A model generated the notes under the pieces. That model did no database searches and was not told the origin of the DNA. It was given only the letters and a program-made list of their open reading frames with translations. Both the position numbers and the translations under genes were made by a program. From JBAXTZ01 sp041666525 (GTDB lineage Bacteria > Bacillota > Negativicutes > JBAXTZ01), in contig JBAYGT010000002.1 in assembly GCA_041666525.1 (NCBI GenBank), forward strand, positions 124,001-188,000: 64,000 nucleotides of DNA, given 5' to 3'. Numbering within the stretch: position 1 is the first letter of the stretch; every line of letters starts with the position of its first letter. This document shows positions 35,105 through 43,078 of the stretch, in pieces.

Positions 35105-37141
35105 ATGAATTTAGATTTATCCACTTCAATTCGCTATTTAAGAGGCGTAGGCAATGCTCGAGCTAATATTCTTGCCAAACTGAATATTTTCAATTTCCGT
35201 GATTTACTGGAATACTATCCGGTTCGCTATGAAGACCGTAGCAGTATTAGTACCATTTGCCAGCTAAAAATGGGTGATGTTGTTTCGATATACGGGCTAA
35301 TTGCAGCTGTTACTGGCAGAAAAATTCGTGCCGGATTACATATTACGACGGTACGAATAACTGATGCCGGCGGTACCATGAATCTGGTGTGGTTTAATCA
35401 ACAGTTTCGCGAAAAACAATTTCACATTGGATCAATGATCTCTGCATATGGCAAAGTTGAACGCAATAATTTTGGCATTAGTATGACGAATCCAGAATAT
35501 GAATTATTCGACATTGATGACGATTTTCAAAGTATGGGTATAGTACCAATTTACCGATTGACCGAGGGAATAACTGGAAAAACTGTTCGCATGTTGCTTA
35601 GTAGCTTGCTCGAAAGTGTCACGCTAAAATCGGCACTTCCTGACGAACTAATACATAACTTGACACTAATGAATTACCATCAAGCAGTCAAGAATATTCA
35701 TCAGCCGACGGATGCAACAGTTATTGCTCCGGCACGGGAGCGTCTGGTGTTTGAAGAATTTTTTGCTTTGCAAGCCTGCATATTGATGCATCGTATTCAC
35801 AATCAAAGTAAACAAGGTGTGGCAAAATTCGTTAATCAAGCTAGGACTGCTCAGTTTTTGGAGTTACTACCATTCCAATTGACTGATGCGCAGCGTGAAG
35901 TTTGGCAGGAAATCAAGTCTGATTTACAAAAAGAAAGTCCGATGGAACGCTTGATTCAGGGCGACGTTGGATCAGGCAAGACGGTCATTTCAGCATTGGC
36001 GCTGATTTGTGCCGTAGAAAATGGTTATCAAGCCACGTTAATGGCACCGACCGAAGTGTTGGCAACACAACATTTTAATTTTTTACAAAACTATTTCTCA
36101 AAACTTGACATAAAGGTTGTGCTGTTAACAGGAAAAAGTAAAACCAAAACCACAGTTCTTGAGTCAATCGCGCAGAGACAGGTAGACATAGTAATTGGCA
36201 CTCATGCTATAATCCAGGACAAAGTTGAATTTGCCAAACTTGGTTTAGTAGTTACCGATGAGCAGCATCGGTTTGGCGTTGAGCAGCGTGAGCGGCTTAA
36301 AACCAAAGGTAATAATCCGCATATGCTGGTCATGACCGCTACACCCATTCCGCGCACCTTGGCTTTAACAGTTTTTGGCGACCTGGATATTTCTACGATA
36401 AAACAGCTACCGCAAGGACGCAAACCGGTAAAAACTTATCTCCGCGACTCAAAAAAACGGTCAGCTGTTTATGATTTTGCTTTGAATCAAATCAAATCAG
36501 GACGTCAGGTGTTTGTCGTCTGTCCGTTAATCGAAGAATCCGAAAAACTGCAGGTACAGTCGGCGATAACATTATACAATGAGTTATCCACATCAGTTTT
36601 TCGAGAATCGTGCTGTGTACTACTTCACGGACAAATGAAACAGCAGGAGAAAGATGCTGCAATGCGGTTGTTTAGTGAGGGAAGTGCCGATGTCATGGTT
36701 GCTACAACAGTGATCGAGGTAGGAATCGACATTCCAAATGCTACAGTTATGCTTATTGAAGGTGCCGACCGTTTTGGGCTGTCACAATTACACCAGTTAC
36801 GTGGCCGCGTGGGGAGAAGTGCGCATCAATCTTATTGTATTTTACTAAGCGAAAGCGGCAACCAGGACACACTCCGGCGATTATCGGCATTTACCGATTG
36901 CAACGATGGTTTTACGATATCTGATTTGGATTTACAATTTCGCGGCATTGGCCAATTTTTCGGATTGCGTCAACACGGCTTGAGTGATTTGAAGATTGGT
37001 GACATCATCGCCGATTATCCGGTGATGATCAAAGCGAAAGCAGCAGTCGTTGCGATTTTAGAGCAGCCGAAAGGGCAGGCTGTATTGACTAATTATATAA
37101 ACGAGCATTTTACAGTTCCGCCTGAGCTGCTCAAAAATTAA
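35105..37141 (+). CDS. recG: ATP-dependent DNA helicase RecG
   Basis: A protein of about 678 residues with an N-terminal wedge/OB domain (LRGVGNARANILAKL; YPVRYEDRS), Walker A GDVGSGKTVISALAL (about residue 296), DEQHRFG, TATPIPRTLALT, TTVIEVGIDIPNATVM and GRVGRSAHQSYC. It remodels stalled forks and branched DNA. ATG 35105 gives the family start and has an AGGTAGG-like site. A TATAAT at 35030-35035 without a good -35 may be its promoter. Confidence 0.95.
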   Translation: MNLDLSTSIRYLRGVGNARANILAKLNIFNFRDLLEYYPVRYEDRSSISTICQLKMGDVVSIYGLIAAVTGRKIRAGLHITTVRITDAGGTMNLVWFNQQFREKQFHIGSMISAYGKVERNNFGISMTNPEYELFDIDDDFQSMGIVPIYRLTEGITGKTVRMLLSSLLESVTLKSALPDELIHNLTLMNYHQAVKNIHQPTDATVIAPARERLVFEEFFALQACILMHRIHNQSKQGVAKFVNQARTAQFLELLPFQLTDAQREVWQEIKSDLQKESPMERLIQGDVGSGKTVISALALICAVENGYQATLMAPTEVLATQHFNFLQNYFSKLDIKVVLLTGKSKTKTTVLESIAQRQVDIVIGTHAIIQDKVEFAKLGLVVTDEQHRFGVEQRERLKTKGNNPHMLVMTATPIPRTLALTVFGDLDISTIKQLPQGRKPVKTYLRDSKKRSAVYDFALNQIKSGRQVFVVCPLIEESEKLQVQSAITLYNELSTSVFRESCCVLLHGQMKQQEKDAAMRLFSEGSADVMVATTVIEVGIDIPNATVMLIEGADRFGLSQLHQLRGRVGRSAHQSYCILLSESGNQDTLRRLSAFTDCNDGFTISDLDLQFRGIGQFFGLRQHGLSDLKIGDIIADYPVMIKAKAAVVAILEQPKGQAVLTNYINEHFTVPPELLKN

Positions 37142-37188
37142 TGTCAATCGGAAATCCTTGCGTTGGGCTGGATGTGCGCCTGTTGATA

Positions 37189-37197
37189 TGATATAAT
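37189..37197 (+). promoter_or_regulatory. Extended -10 promoter before the VTT-family genes
   Basis: TGATATAAT fits TGnTATAAT, an extended -10 element, 74 bases before GTG 37271. No good -35 box is present at 17 bases, as is typical of extended -10 promoters. Confidence 0.55.
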
Positions 37198-37270
37198 ATT
37201 TCTCGCTTAGCAGCTCAATGCTTCTTTCAATGGCTTTTATACTAAAGTGATTGTTTGTATCGGAGATATT

Positions 37271-38026
37271 GTGAATTATAGGAAACTTTTGCGCAAAATA
37301 TTGTCATGGATAATCATTATTGCCGTCTGCATCGGAACTTATGAAATAAACCCTGAGTTTTTTCAAAAAAGTCTAAAAATGATTGCTGTTGGCGATATCC
37401 AGTCTTTGGCAACGTATTTGCACAGTTTTGGCGCATGGACAGCTGTCATATTGCTGCTACTGTTCATAATTTTAACTTTTGATGTTGTTTTCCCGTTTAT
37501 GTTACTCGAAGGCGCCGCCGGAATCATCTACGGTTTCTTTTGGGGAACGTTGCTAAGTTGGGTTGGTGAAGTCGCAGGCGCGTTGGTGATGTTTTTTGTT
37601 GCCCGTTATTTTTTTCGCGACTACGTTCACGGGTTGTTAATCAAGAGTAAATACATGAAGCAAGCTGAAGATTATTCATCTAAGAAAGGTTTTTGGATTT
37701 TATTATATGCGCGGTTGTTTCCGTTAGCACCGTCTGGGATTATCACTGCGGTTGCAGCTATCAGTCAAATAAAGTTTCGCGATTTCATTCTAGCAACTAT
37801 TATTGGTAAGCTTCCACCGATAATTATCAAGGTGCTAATGGGTCATGATTTAGCTTTCATTAATAATCCCGACAGTTCCAAGAGCATGTTACTAATTGTC
37901 ATCGCAATAGTATGTGCTTACGGTGGTTTCATGTATTATCAAAAAAAGCAAAGGGAAAAGAAAGCTCTGCTCAAAGAACAACACGAAAAACACGAACACC
38001 ATAAACATGATCATCATAAGGATTGA
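37271..38026 (+). CDS. TVP38/TMEM64 (VTT/DedA-like) membrane protein with His-rich tail
   Basis: A protein of about 251 residues, with an N-terminal helix (about residues 8-24) and several more. The VTT core has EGAAGIIYGFFWGTLLSWVGE and the later YARLFPLAPSGIITAVAAIS and FRDFILATIIGKLPP. The C-terminus QHEKHEHHKHDHHKD has seven histidines in 15 residues and could bind metal. The family is linked to lipid scrambling and membrane homeostasis; the specific role is unknown. GTG 37271 is five bases after GGAG; GTG 37247 is possible. Confidence 0.82.
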   Translation: MNYRKLLRKILSWIIIIAVCIGTYEINPEFFQKSLKMIAVGDIQSLATYLHSFGAWTAVILLLLFIILTFDVVFPFMLLEGAAGIIYGFFWGTLLSWVGEVAGALVMFFVARYFFRDYVHGLLIKSKYMKQAEDYSSKKGFWILLYARLFPLAPSGIITAVAAISQIKFRDFILATIIGKLPPIIIKVLMGHDLAFINNPDSSKSMLLIVIAIVCAYGGFMYYQKKQREKKALLKEQHEKHEHHKHDHHKD

Positions 38027-38034
38027 ATTTTGTT

Positions 38035-38733
38035 ATGAAGAAGAGAATATTGCTGTTTGCGACCCTTGTCGCAATAATCATTTTTTATGCAATTAATAAT
38101 CAAAAATTCGTCAATATAATTATCGCATGTGTTTTTGCAGGCGATCATCTTACTTTATCTGCCTATATCCTTAACTTGCATCACTTCTTGATAACTCCGT
38201 TTGCATTGTTTTTTGCATATATAATTGGCGCAATCATGCCTACTTTTAATAAGGCTATTTTATACAAAAGTTGTCTTGATCTGTACGGGGAAATTGCCGG
38301 GGTTCCAATTGCGCTTCTATTCGAAGTGTTGGTCGCCAGCATCTATTTTTGTATCTTTAGATTCTTTTTTGCGCGTTTATTCGCGCGTCACGCTGTTGGT
38401 CAAGCGTTTGTTTCGCGTCTTTATCGATTTATTCATAATAACGGTTTCTCAACGACGCTTTATATGCGGTTGCAGCCATGGTTTCCCTCAGAATTAGCGA
38501 CGTTAATTTCTGCGTCGTGTAAGGTGAAATATTATGAATTTCTGCGCGCGAGTTTGTGGGGAAAAGCCGCATTAATTCTGTCAAAAGCATTGTTGGATAA
38601 TTACCGGCTGTTTTTCATTGGAACACCGCGGACAATATTTAGATTGTTGACTATTTCAGTAGTGATTACTGTTGTTTTTATTTATCGTTATCACAAAAAA
38701 TATCGAAAGGACATTTTTGATGAAAAAATATAA
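38035..38733 (+). CDS. Second TVP38/VTT-like membrane protein
   Basis: A membrane protein of about 232 residues. Similarity to its upstream neighbour shows in FIHNNGFSTTLYMRLQPWFPSELATLISASCKVKYYEFLRASLWGK, which corresponds to the R-L-x-P...G...F-x-x-A...G-K region of VTT proteins; here several key glycine and proline positions are changed, so it is more diverged. It lacks the histidine tail. It probably arose by tandem duplication. ATG 38035 with AAGGA 12 bases upstream; it runs 14 bases into asd. Confidence 0.72.
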   Translation: MKKRILLFATLVAIIIFYAINNQKFVNIIIACVFAGDHLTLSAYILNLHHFLITPFALFFAYIIGAIMPTFNKAILYKSCLDLYGEIAGVPIALLFEVLVASIYFCIFRFFFARLFARHAVGQAFVSRLYRFIHNNGFSTTLYMRLQPWFPSELATLISASCKVKYYEFLRASLWGKAALILSKALLDNYRLFFIGTPRTIFRLLTISVVITVVFIYRYHKKYRKDIFDEKI

Positions 38734-39760
38734 CGTTGCCATTCTTGGCGCAACTGGCGCAGTCGGTCAGGAATTCATCAGATTAATTGAAGAGCGTAAT
38801 TTTCCATACAACAACTTGAAATTATTGGCATCCAGCCGATCAGCCGGTAAGTTAATACCGGTAAACGGTGTAAACTACGTTGTCGAAGAAGCTACCAGAG
38901 GTTCTTTTAACAATATTGATATTGCATTGTTCGCCGGCGGTTCTAACAGCAAAGATTTTGCGCATGATGCAGTACGCGCCGGAGCAGTAGTTATTGACAA
39001 TTCCAGTGCCTTCCGCATGGATCCGACAGTTCCGTTGGTTGTGCCCGAAGTCAACCCTGAAGCGATAGCTAAGCATAGTGGTATCATTGCTAATCCCAAT
39101 TGTTCGACGATAATTATGCTGATGGCATTAAAACCATTGCACGATTACGCGAAAATCAAACGGATAGTTGTGTCGACCTATCAGGCAGTATCCGGCGCTG
39201 GCAAGGAAGCCATCGACGAATTGAATGATCAGGTGCGCGCGGTTATGGAAAACCGCAAACCGGTCGCTAATATTTTGCCTTCAGCAGCGTTGCCAAAACA
39301 CTATCAAATCGCTTTCAATCTGATTCCGCATATTGATGGTTTTCTTGATAATGCATATACCAAAGAAGAGATGAAAATGGTACATGAGACACACAAGATT
39401 TTTGGTGATGATTCTATCGGAATTTCGCCAACTACGGTGCGCGTTCCCGTATATCGCAGCCACTCTGAATCAATCAATTTAGAGTTTGAGCAACCGCTAT
39501 CGCCGCAAAAAGCTCGTGAACTGCTAGCGGCTTTTCCTGGCGTAATTGTTGAAGATGATCCGCAGGAGATGCGCTATCCAATGCCTCTCGATGTATCTGA
39601 CAAAAACGATGTTTATGTCGGACGAATTCGTGCGGACTTGTCGGTTACGAACGGACTAAATCTCTGGGTAGTGGGCGATCAAATTCGTAAAGGCGCAGCA
39701 CTGAATGCTTTACAGATAGCCGAATATATGATTAAAAACAACATGTTTGCAAACAAATAA
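38720..39760 (+). CDS. asd: Aspartate-semialdehyde dehydrogenase
   Basis: A 346-residue enzyme with the NADP-binding motif VAILGATGAVGQEFIRL, the catalytic cysteine in ANPNCSTIIML (about residue 128), and VSTYQAVSGAGKEA. It reduces aspartyl phosphate for lysine, diaminopimelate, threonine and methionine synthesis. ATG 38720 follows AAAGGAC; the overlap with the upstream gene suggests co-transcription. Confidence 0.95.
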   Translation: MKKYNVAILGATGAVGQEFIRLIEERNFPYNNLKLLASSRSAGKLIPVNGVNYVVEEATRGSFNNIDIALFAGGSNSKDFAHDAVRAGAVVIDNSSAFRMDPTVPLVVPEVNPEAIAKHSGIIANPNCSTIIMLMALKPLHDYAKIKRIVVSTYQAVSGAGKEAIDELNDQVRAVMENRKPVANILPSAALPKHYQIAFNLIPHIDGFLDNAYTKEEMKMVHETHKIFGDDSIGISPTTVRVPVYRSHSESINLEFEQPLSPQKARELLAAFPGVIVEDDPQEMRYPMPLDVSDKNDVYVGRIRADLSVTNGLNLWVVGDQIRKGAALNALQIAEYMIKNNMFANK

Positions 39761-39780
39761 AACACAATCGTCAATTAACA

Positions 39781-39820
39781 CAACAAACAGCTTCGTGAAT
39801 ATACACGAAGCTGTTTGTTG
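39781..39820 (+). terminator. Long hairpin after asd (3' arm overlaps next promoter)
   Basis: A perfect 17-bp stem, CAACAAACAGCTTCGTG (39781-39797) with CACGAAGCTGTTTGTTG (39804-39820), loop AATATA. Downstream sequence is T-rich but broken (TTATATAGG). The 3' arm ends in TTG of the predicted -35 box. Confidence 0.85.
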
Positions 39821-39846
39821 TTATATAGGCGCAAATAGTGTATAAT
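39818..39846 (+). promoter_or_regulatory. Promoter of RNase J
   Basis: TTGTTA (39818-39823), 17 bases, TATAAT (39841-39846). The start would be near 39853, leaving a leader of about 240 nt. The stretch 39847-40096 has no credible gene; it holds the hairpin listed next. Confidence 0.68.
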
Positions 39847-39912
39847 CAACTTAAATATTTTGTTCGGCGGCAAATACAATTTTCATTATTACTGAACTGG
39901 TTGCATAATATT

Positions 39913-39979
39913 TCAAAGCTCGTCTTGTGTCGGTTTCTATAAACAGCTAGCCGCGTCTATAGAGCGACAGCGAGTTTGA
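39913..39979 (+). promoter_or_regulatory. Structured 5' leader of RNase J mRNA
   Basis: Three consecutive pairing blocks form one long imperfect hairpin: TCAAA(G)CTCG (39913-39922) with CGAGTTTGA (39971-39979), TGTCG (39928-39932) with CGACA (39965-39969), and CTATA (39937-39941) with TATAG (39958-39962). The terminal loop has 16 nt. It is not followed by a T run, so it is not a terminator. A control element is inferred, not a known class. Confidence 0.5.
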
Positions 39980-40096
39980 AAAGCATATTGTGAATTTTGT
40001 TAACAGGTAATAATACTAAACGCGACAACAGAATAATAATTAATGAGCGCAAAAATAATATTTGACGCTCTGTATTTGATTTATATGGAGGAAATC

Positions 40097-41764
40097 TTGT
40101 CAAAAAAAGAGAAAATTCAAATAATTCCACTGGGTGGAATGGGAGAAGTCGGCAAAAACATGACCGTTGTCCGTTACCATGATGAAATGATCGTGGTAGA
40201 TGCCGGACTGCGGTTTCCTGAAGATGATATGTTGGGGATTGATTTGGTAATTCCAGATTTTACATATCTTATTGAAAACAAAGAAATACTTAAAGCGATT
40301 GTAATTACTCACTCTCACGAAGATCATATCGGCGCTTTGCCGTATGTAATGAAGGAGATACCCGAGGTTGCCGTCTACGGCAGCCGTCTGACTTGCGGAT
40401 TAGTCGCTAACAAATGCAAAGAGCACGGCTTGCGTGATAAAATGTTGCGGACGGTAAAAGCTGGTGAAACAATCAATCTCAGTAAGTCGTTTCGCGCCGA
40501 ATTTATTCATGTCAGCCACAGTACACCTGATGCCATGGCAATCGCCGTGCACACACCGGTCGGTACAGTTTTGTTTACCGGAGATTTTAAAATTGATACT
40601 ACGCCGGTTGACGGACAAGTAACCGATTTTTTTAAACTGGCATCACTTGGACAGAACGGGGTATTAGCTTTGCTATCCGACAGTACCAATGCCGAACGTG
40701 CCGGCTATACGGCAAGTGAAAAAAGTGTCGGACCAACTTTCGACAAAGTGTTTGGTACTGCGCGCGAGCGAATAATTGTAGCAACTTTCTCATCAAACAT
40801 TCATCGTATTCAACAAGTATTAGATACGGCAGTCACCCATGGCCGGAAAGTAGCCATTTGTGGACGCAGTATGGTTACACTTGTTGCAATTGCAATAGAA
40901 ATGGGTTATTTAAACGTTCCAGATAACTTGTTAATTGATTTAAACCAACTAAAAAACTACCCGAAAAATAAAATCGTTATTATTTCTACCGGCAGCCAGG
41001 GCGAACCGCGTTCGGCGTTATCACGGATGGCTGCCAATGATCATCGTCAGGTAGAAATCACACCTACCGATACAGTAATCATTTCAGCCACACCAATTCC
41101 GGGAAATGAAAAATCGGTCGCAAAGACGGTTGATTCTCTGGTTAAGCAGGGGGCGGAAGTGGTCTATGAAAGCGAGGCAGGAATGCACGTTTCCGGTCAC
41201 GCCAGCCAGGAAGAATTGAAGTTGATGCTGCAATTGATAAAGCCGAAGTTTTTCATTCCTTATCATGGTGATTTGCGATTCTTAAAAAAGCATTCTAAAC
41301 TGGCTCAGGAAGTGGGCATTCCAAAAGAAAATATCATTGTCGCTGAAAATGGTAACGTGGTTGACATCTCTAGAGGCAGAATAAACATCTCTGGAAAAGT
41401 TACATCCGGGAAAATGCTTATTGATGGTTTGGGTGTCGGCGACGTCGGCAACATCGTATTACGCGACCGTAAACAATTATCCGAAGACGGAATTCTCATG
41501 GTTGTTGCAACGATTGACAGCAACGCATGTCAGTTGACCGCAGGACCAGATATTCTATCGCGTGGCTTCGTATACGTTCGTGAATCAGATGAATTAATTC
41601 AGGAGATTCGTCAACGTGCACAAGGAATAATTGAAAAACAATTACAAAACGGCAATGTCGATTGGCAAACAATTAAATCCGCGCTTCGCGACAATCTTAG
41701 CCGATTTCTTTACGAAAAAGTGCGCCGTCGTCCGATGATCTTACCAATTCTAATGGAGAGCTGA
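40097..41764 (+). CDS. rnj: Ribonuclease J
   Basis: A 555-residue RNase J, the same length as Bacillus RNase J1. The beta-lactamase-fold metal motif THSHEDHIGALPYV (about residues 71-84), DSTNAERAGYT, and the beta-CASP parts STGSQGEPRSALSRMA and HVSGHASQEEL are all present. It matures and degrades mRNA and rRNA with 5'-3' exo- and endonuclease activity. TTG 40097 is chosen because GGAGGAAA ends just before it; ATG 40085 overlaps that site. Confidence 0.94.
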   Translation: MSKKEKIQIIPLGGMGEVGKNMTVVRYHDEMIVVDAGLRFPEDDMLGIDLVIPDFTYLIENKEILKAIVITHSHEDHIGALPYVMKEIPEVAVYGSRLTCGLVANKCKEHGLRDKMLRTVKAGETINLSKSFRAEFIHVSHSTPDAMAIAVHTPVGTVLFTGDFKIDTTPVDGQVTDFFKLASLGQNGVLALLSDSTNAERAGYTASEKSVGPTFDKVFGTARERIIVATFSSNIHRIQQVLDTAVTHGRKVAICGRSMVTLVAIAIEMGYLNVPDNLLIDLNQLKNYPKNKIVIISTGSQGEPRSALSRMAANDHRQVEITPTDTVIISATPIPGNEKSVAKTVDSLVKQGAEVVYESEAGMHVSGHASQEELKLMLQLIKPKFFIPYHGDLRFLKKHSKLAQEVGIPKENIIVAENGNVVDISRGRINISGKVTSGKMLIDGLGVGDVGNIVLRDRKQLSEDGILMVVATIDSNACQLTAGPDILSRGFVYVRESDELIQEIRQRAQGIIEKQLQNGNVDWQTIKSALRDNLSRFLYEKVRRRPMILPILMES

Positions 41765-43071
41765 TGTTTTACCATATCCAAACCCATGGTTGTCAGATGA
41801 ATGAAAATGATTCGGAAAACTTGGCTGGGCAGCTGCATGAATTAGGTTATCAAAACACTACCGATATCGAAACGGCAGACTGTATAGTCATTAACACCTG
41901 CTGTATCCGGGAAAGCGCTGAAAAGAAAATTCACGGCAAAATCGGTGAGCTTAAACGGCTGAAGAAAGAACGTCCGAGCCTGATTAATATTATAACCGGA
42001 TGTATGGCACAGAAGAATGCTGACAATTTGCTTAAAAAATATGCACATATTGACATTGTGCTCGGACCGCAGAATATTGAATATTTAAGCGATGCCTTGG
42101 TTGCCGCACAAAATGGCGAGCGGATAAATCACACTTCTACGGAAATTCGCCGTTTCACTCAAAATCATGAACCGGCACGATTTGACAAAACCGCCGCTTA
42201 TGTTCCAATAATGCATGGCTGTAACAATTTTTGCAGTTATTGTATTGTCCCGTATGTACGCGGTCGTGAAATTAGCCGTAGCAGCTCTGAAATATTGGAT
42301 GAAATCCGAAGCATCATCACAAACGGTTATAAGGAAATTGTCCTGCTCGGTCAAAATGTCAATTCCTACGGCAAAGAATCGGTAAATGAGATGAGTTTTG
42401 CGCAGTTGCTTGCGGCAATAGATAATATACCCGGCATTGATCGGTTGCGTTATATGACCTCGCATCCGCGTGACATGAGCGGTGAGGTCATCGACGTGAT
42501 AGCCAACAGCCACTCAATTACCAAGCATTTTCATTTACCGGCGCAAGCTGGAAATGATGAAATATTAAGGTTAATGAACCGTGGCTACACAGCTGCAGAA
42601 TATCTCAACTTAATTAAAAAAATTCGCGATGTCGTGCCCGATGCTACAATTACCACAGATATTATTGTTGGTTTTCCCGGCGAAACCGAAGAAATGTTCA
42701 ACGATACGCTTAAACTAATGCGCGCCGCTGAGTTTGATTTAGCCTATACTTTCATTTATTCTCAGCGGTCCGGAACGCCAGCGGCATCCATGCCCAATCA
42801 AATTGCTCTGCCAGAAAAAAAACGCCGCTTGCAGCAATTAATGGCTGTTCAAAATGAAATTAGCTTAAAGAAAAATCGTGATTGTGTTGGAAATAACGAG
42901 CTGGTTTCCGTAGAGGGGCCAAGTAAAAAAGACGCTAGCGTTTGGACTGGCAGAACGTCAGGAAATAAAATCGTACATTGGACCTATCAGGGAACAGAGC
43001 AGGTCGGTTCAACTATAAATGTCAAAATTACTGCCGCCCAAACCTGGTTACTGCGCGGCGAATTAATATGA
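41764..43071 (+). CDS. miaB: tRNA-2-methylthio-N6-dimethylallyladenosine synthase MiaB
   Basis: A 435-residue radical SAM methylthiotransferase. The N-terminal domain has cysteines in HGCQMNENDSE, NTCCIRES and TGCMAQ; the radical SAM motif is CNNFCSYCIVP (about residue 150); a TRAM domain ends the protein. It adds the methylthio group to i6A37 made by MiaA, whose gene lies 5 kb downstream. It shares one base with the rnj stop codon. Confidence 0.94.
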   Translation: MFYHIQTHGCQMNENDSENLAGQLHELGYQNTTDIETADCIVINTCCIRESAEKKIHGKIGELKRLKKERPSLINIITGCMAQKNADNLLKKYAHIDIVLGPQNIEYLSDALVAAQNGERINHTSTEIRRFTQNHEPARFDKTAAYVPIMHGCNNFCSYCIVPYVRGREISRSSSEILDEIRSIITNGYKEIVLLGQNVNSYGKESVNEMSFAQLLAAIDNIPGIDRLRYMTSHPRDMSGEVIDVIANSHSITKHFHLPAQAGNDEILRLMNRGYTAAEYLNLIKKIRDVVPDATITTDIIVGFPGETEEMFNDTLKLMRAAEFDLAYTFIYSQRSGTPAASMPNQIALPEKKRRLQQLMAVQNEISLKKNRDCVGNNELVSVEGPSKKDASVWTGRTSGNKIVHWTYQGTEQVGSTINVKITAAQTWLLRGELI

Positions 43072-43078
43072 GGGACGC

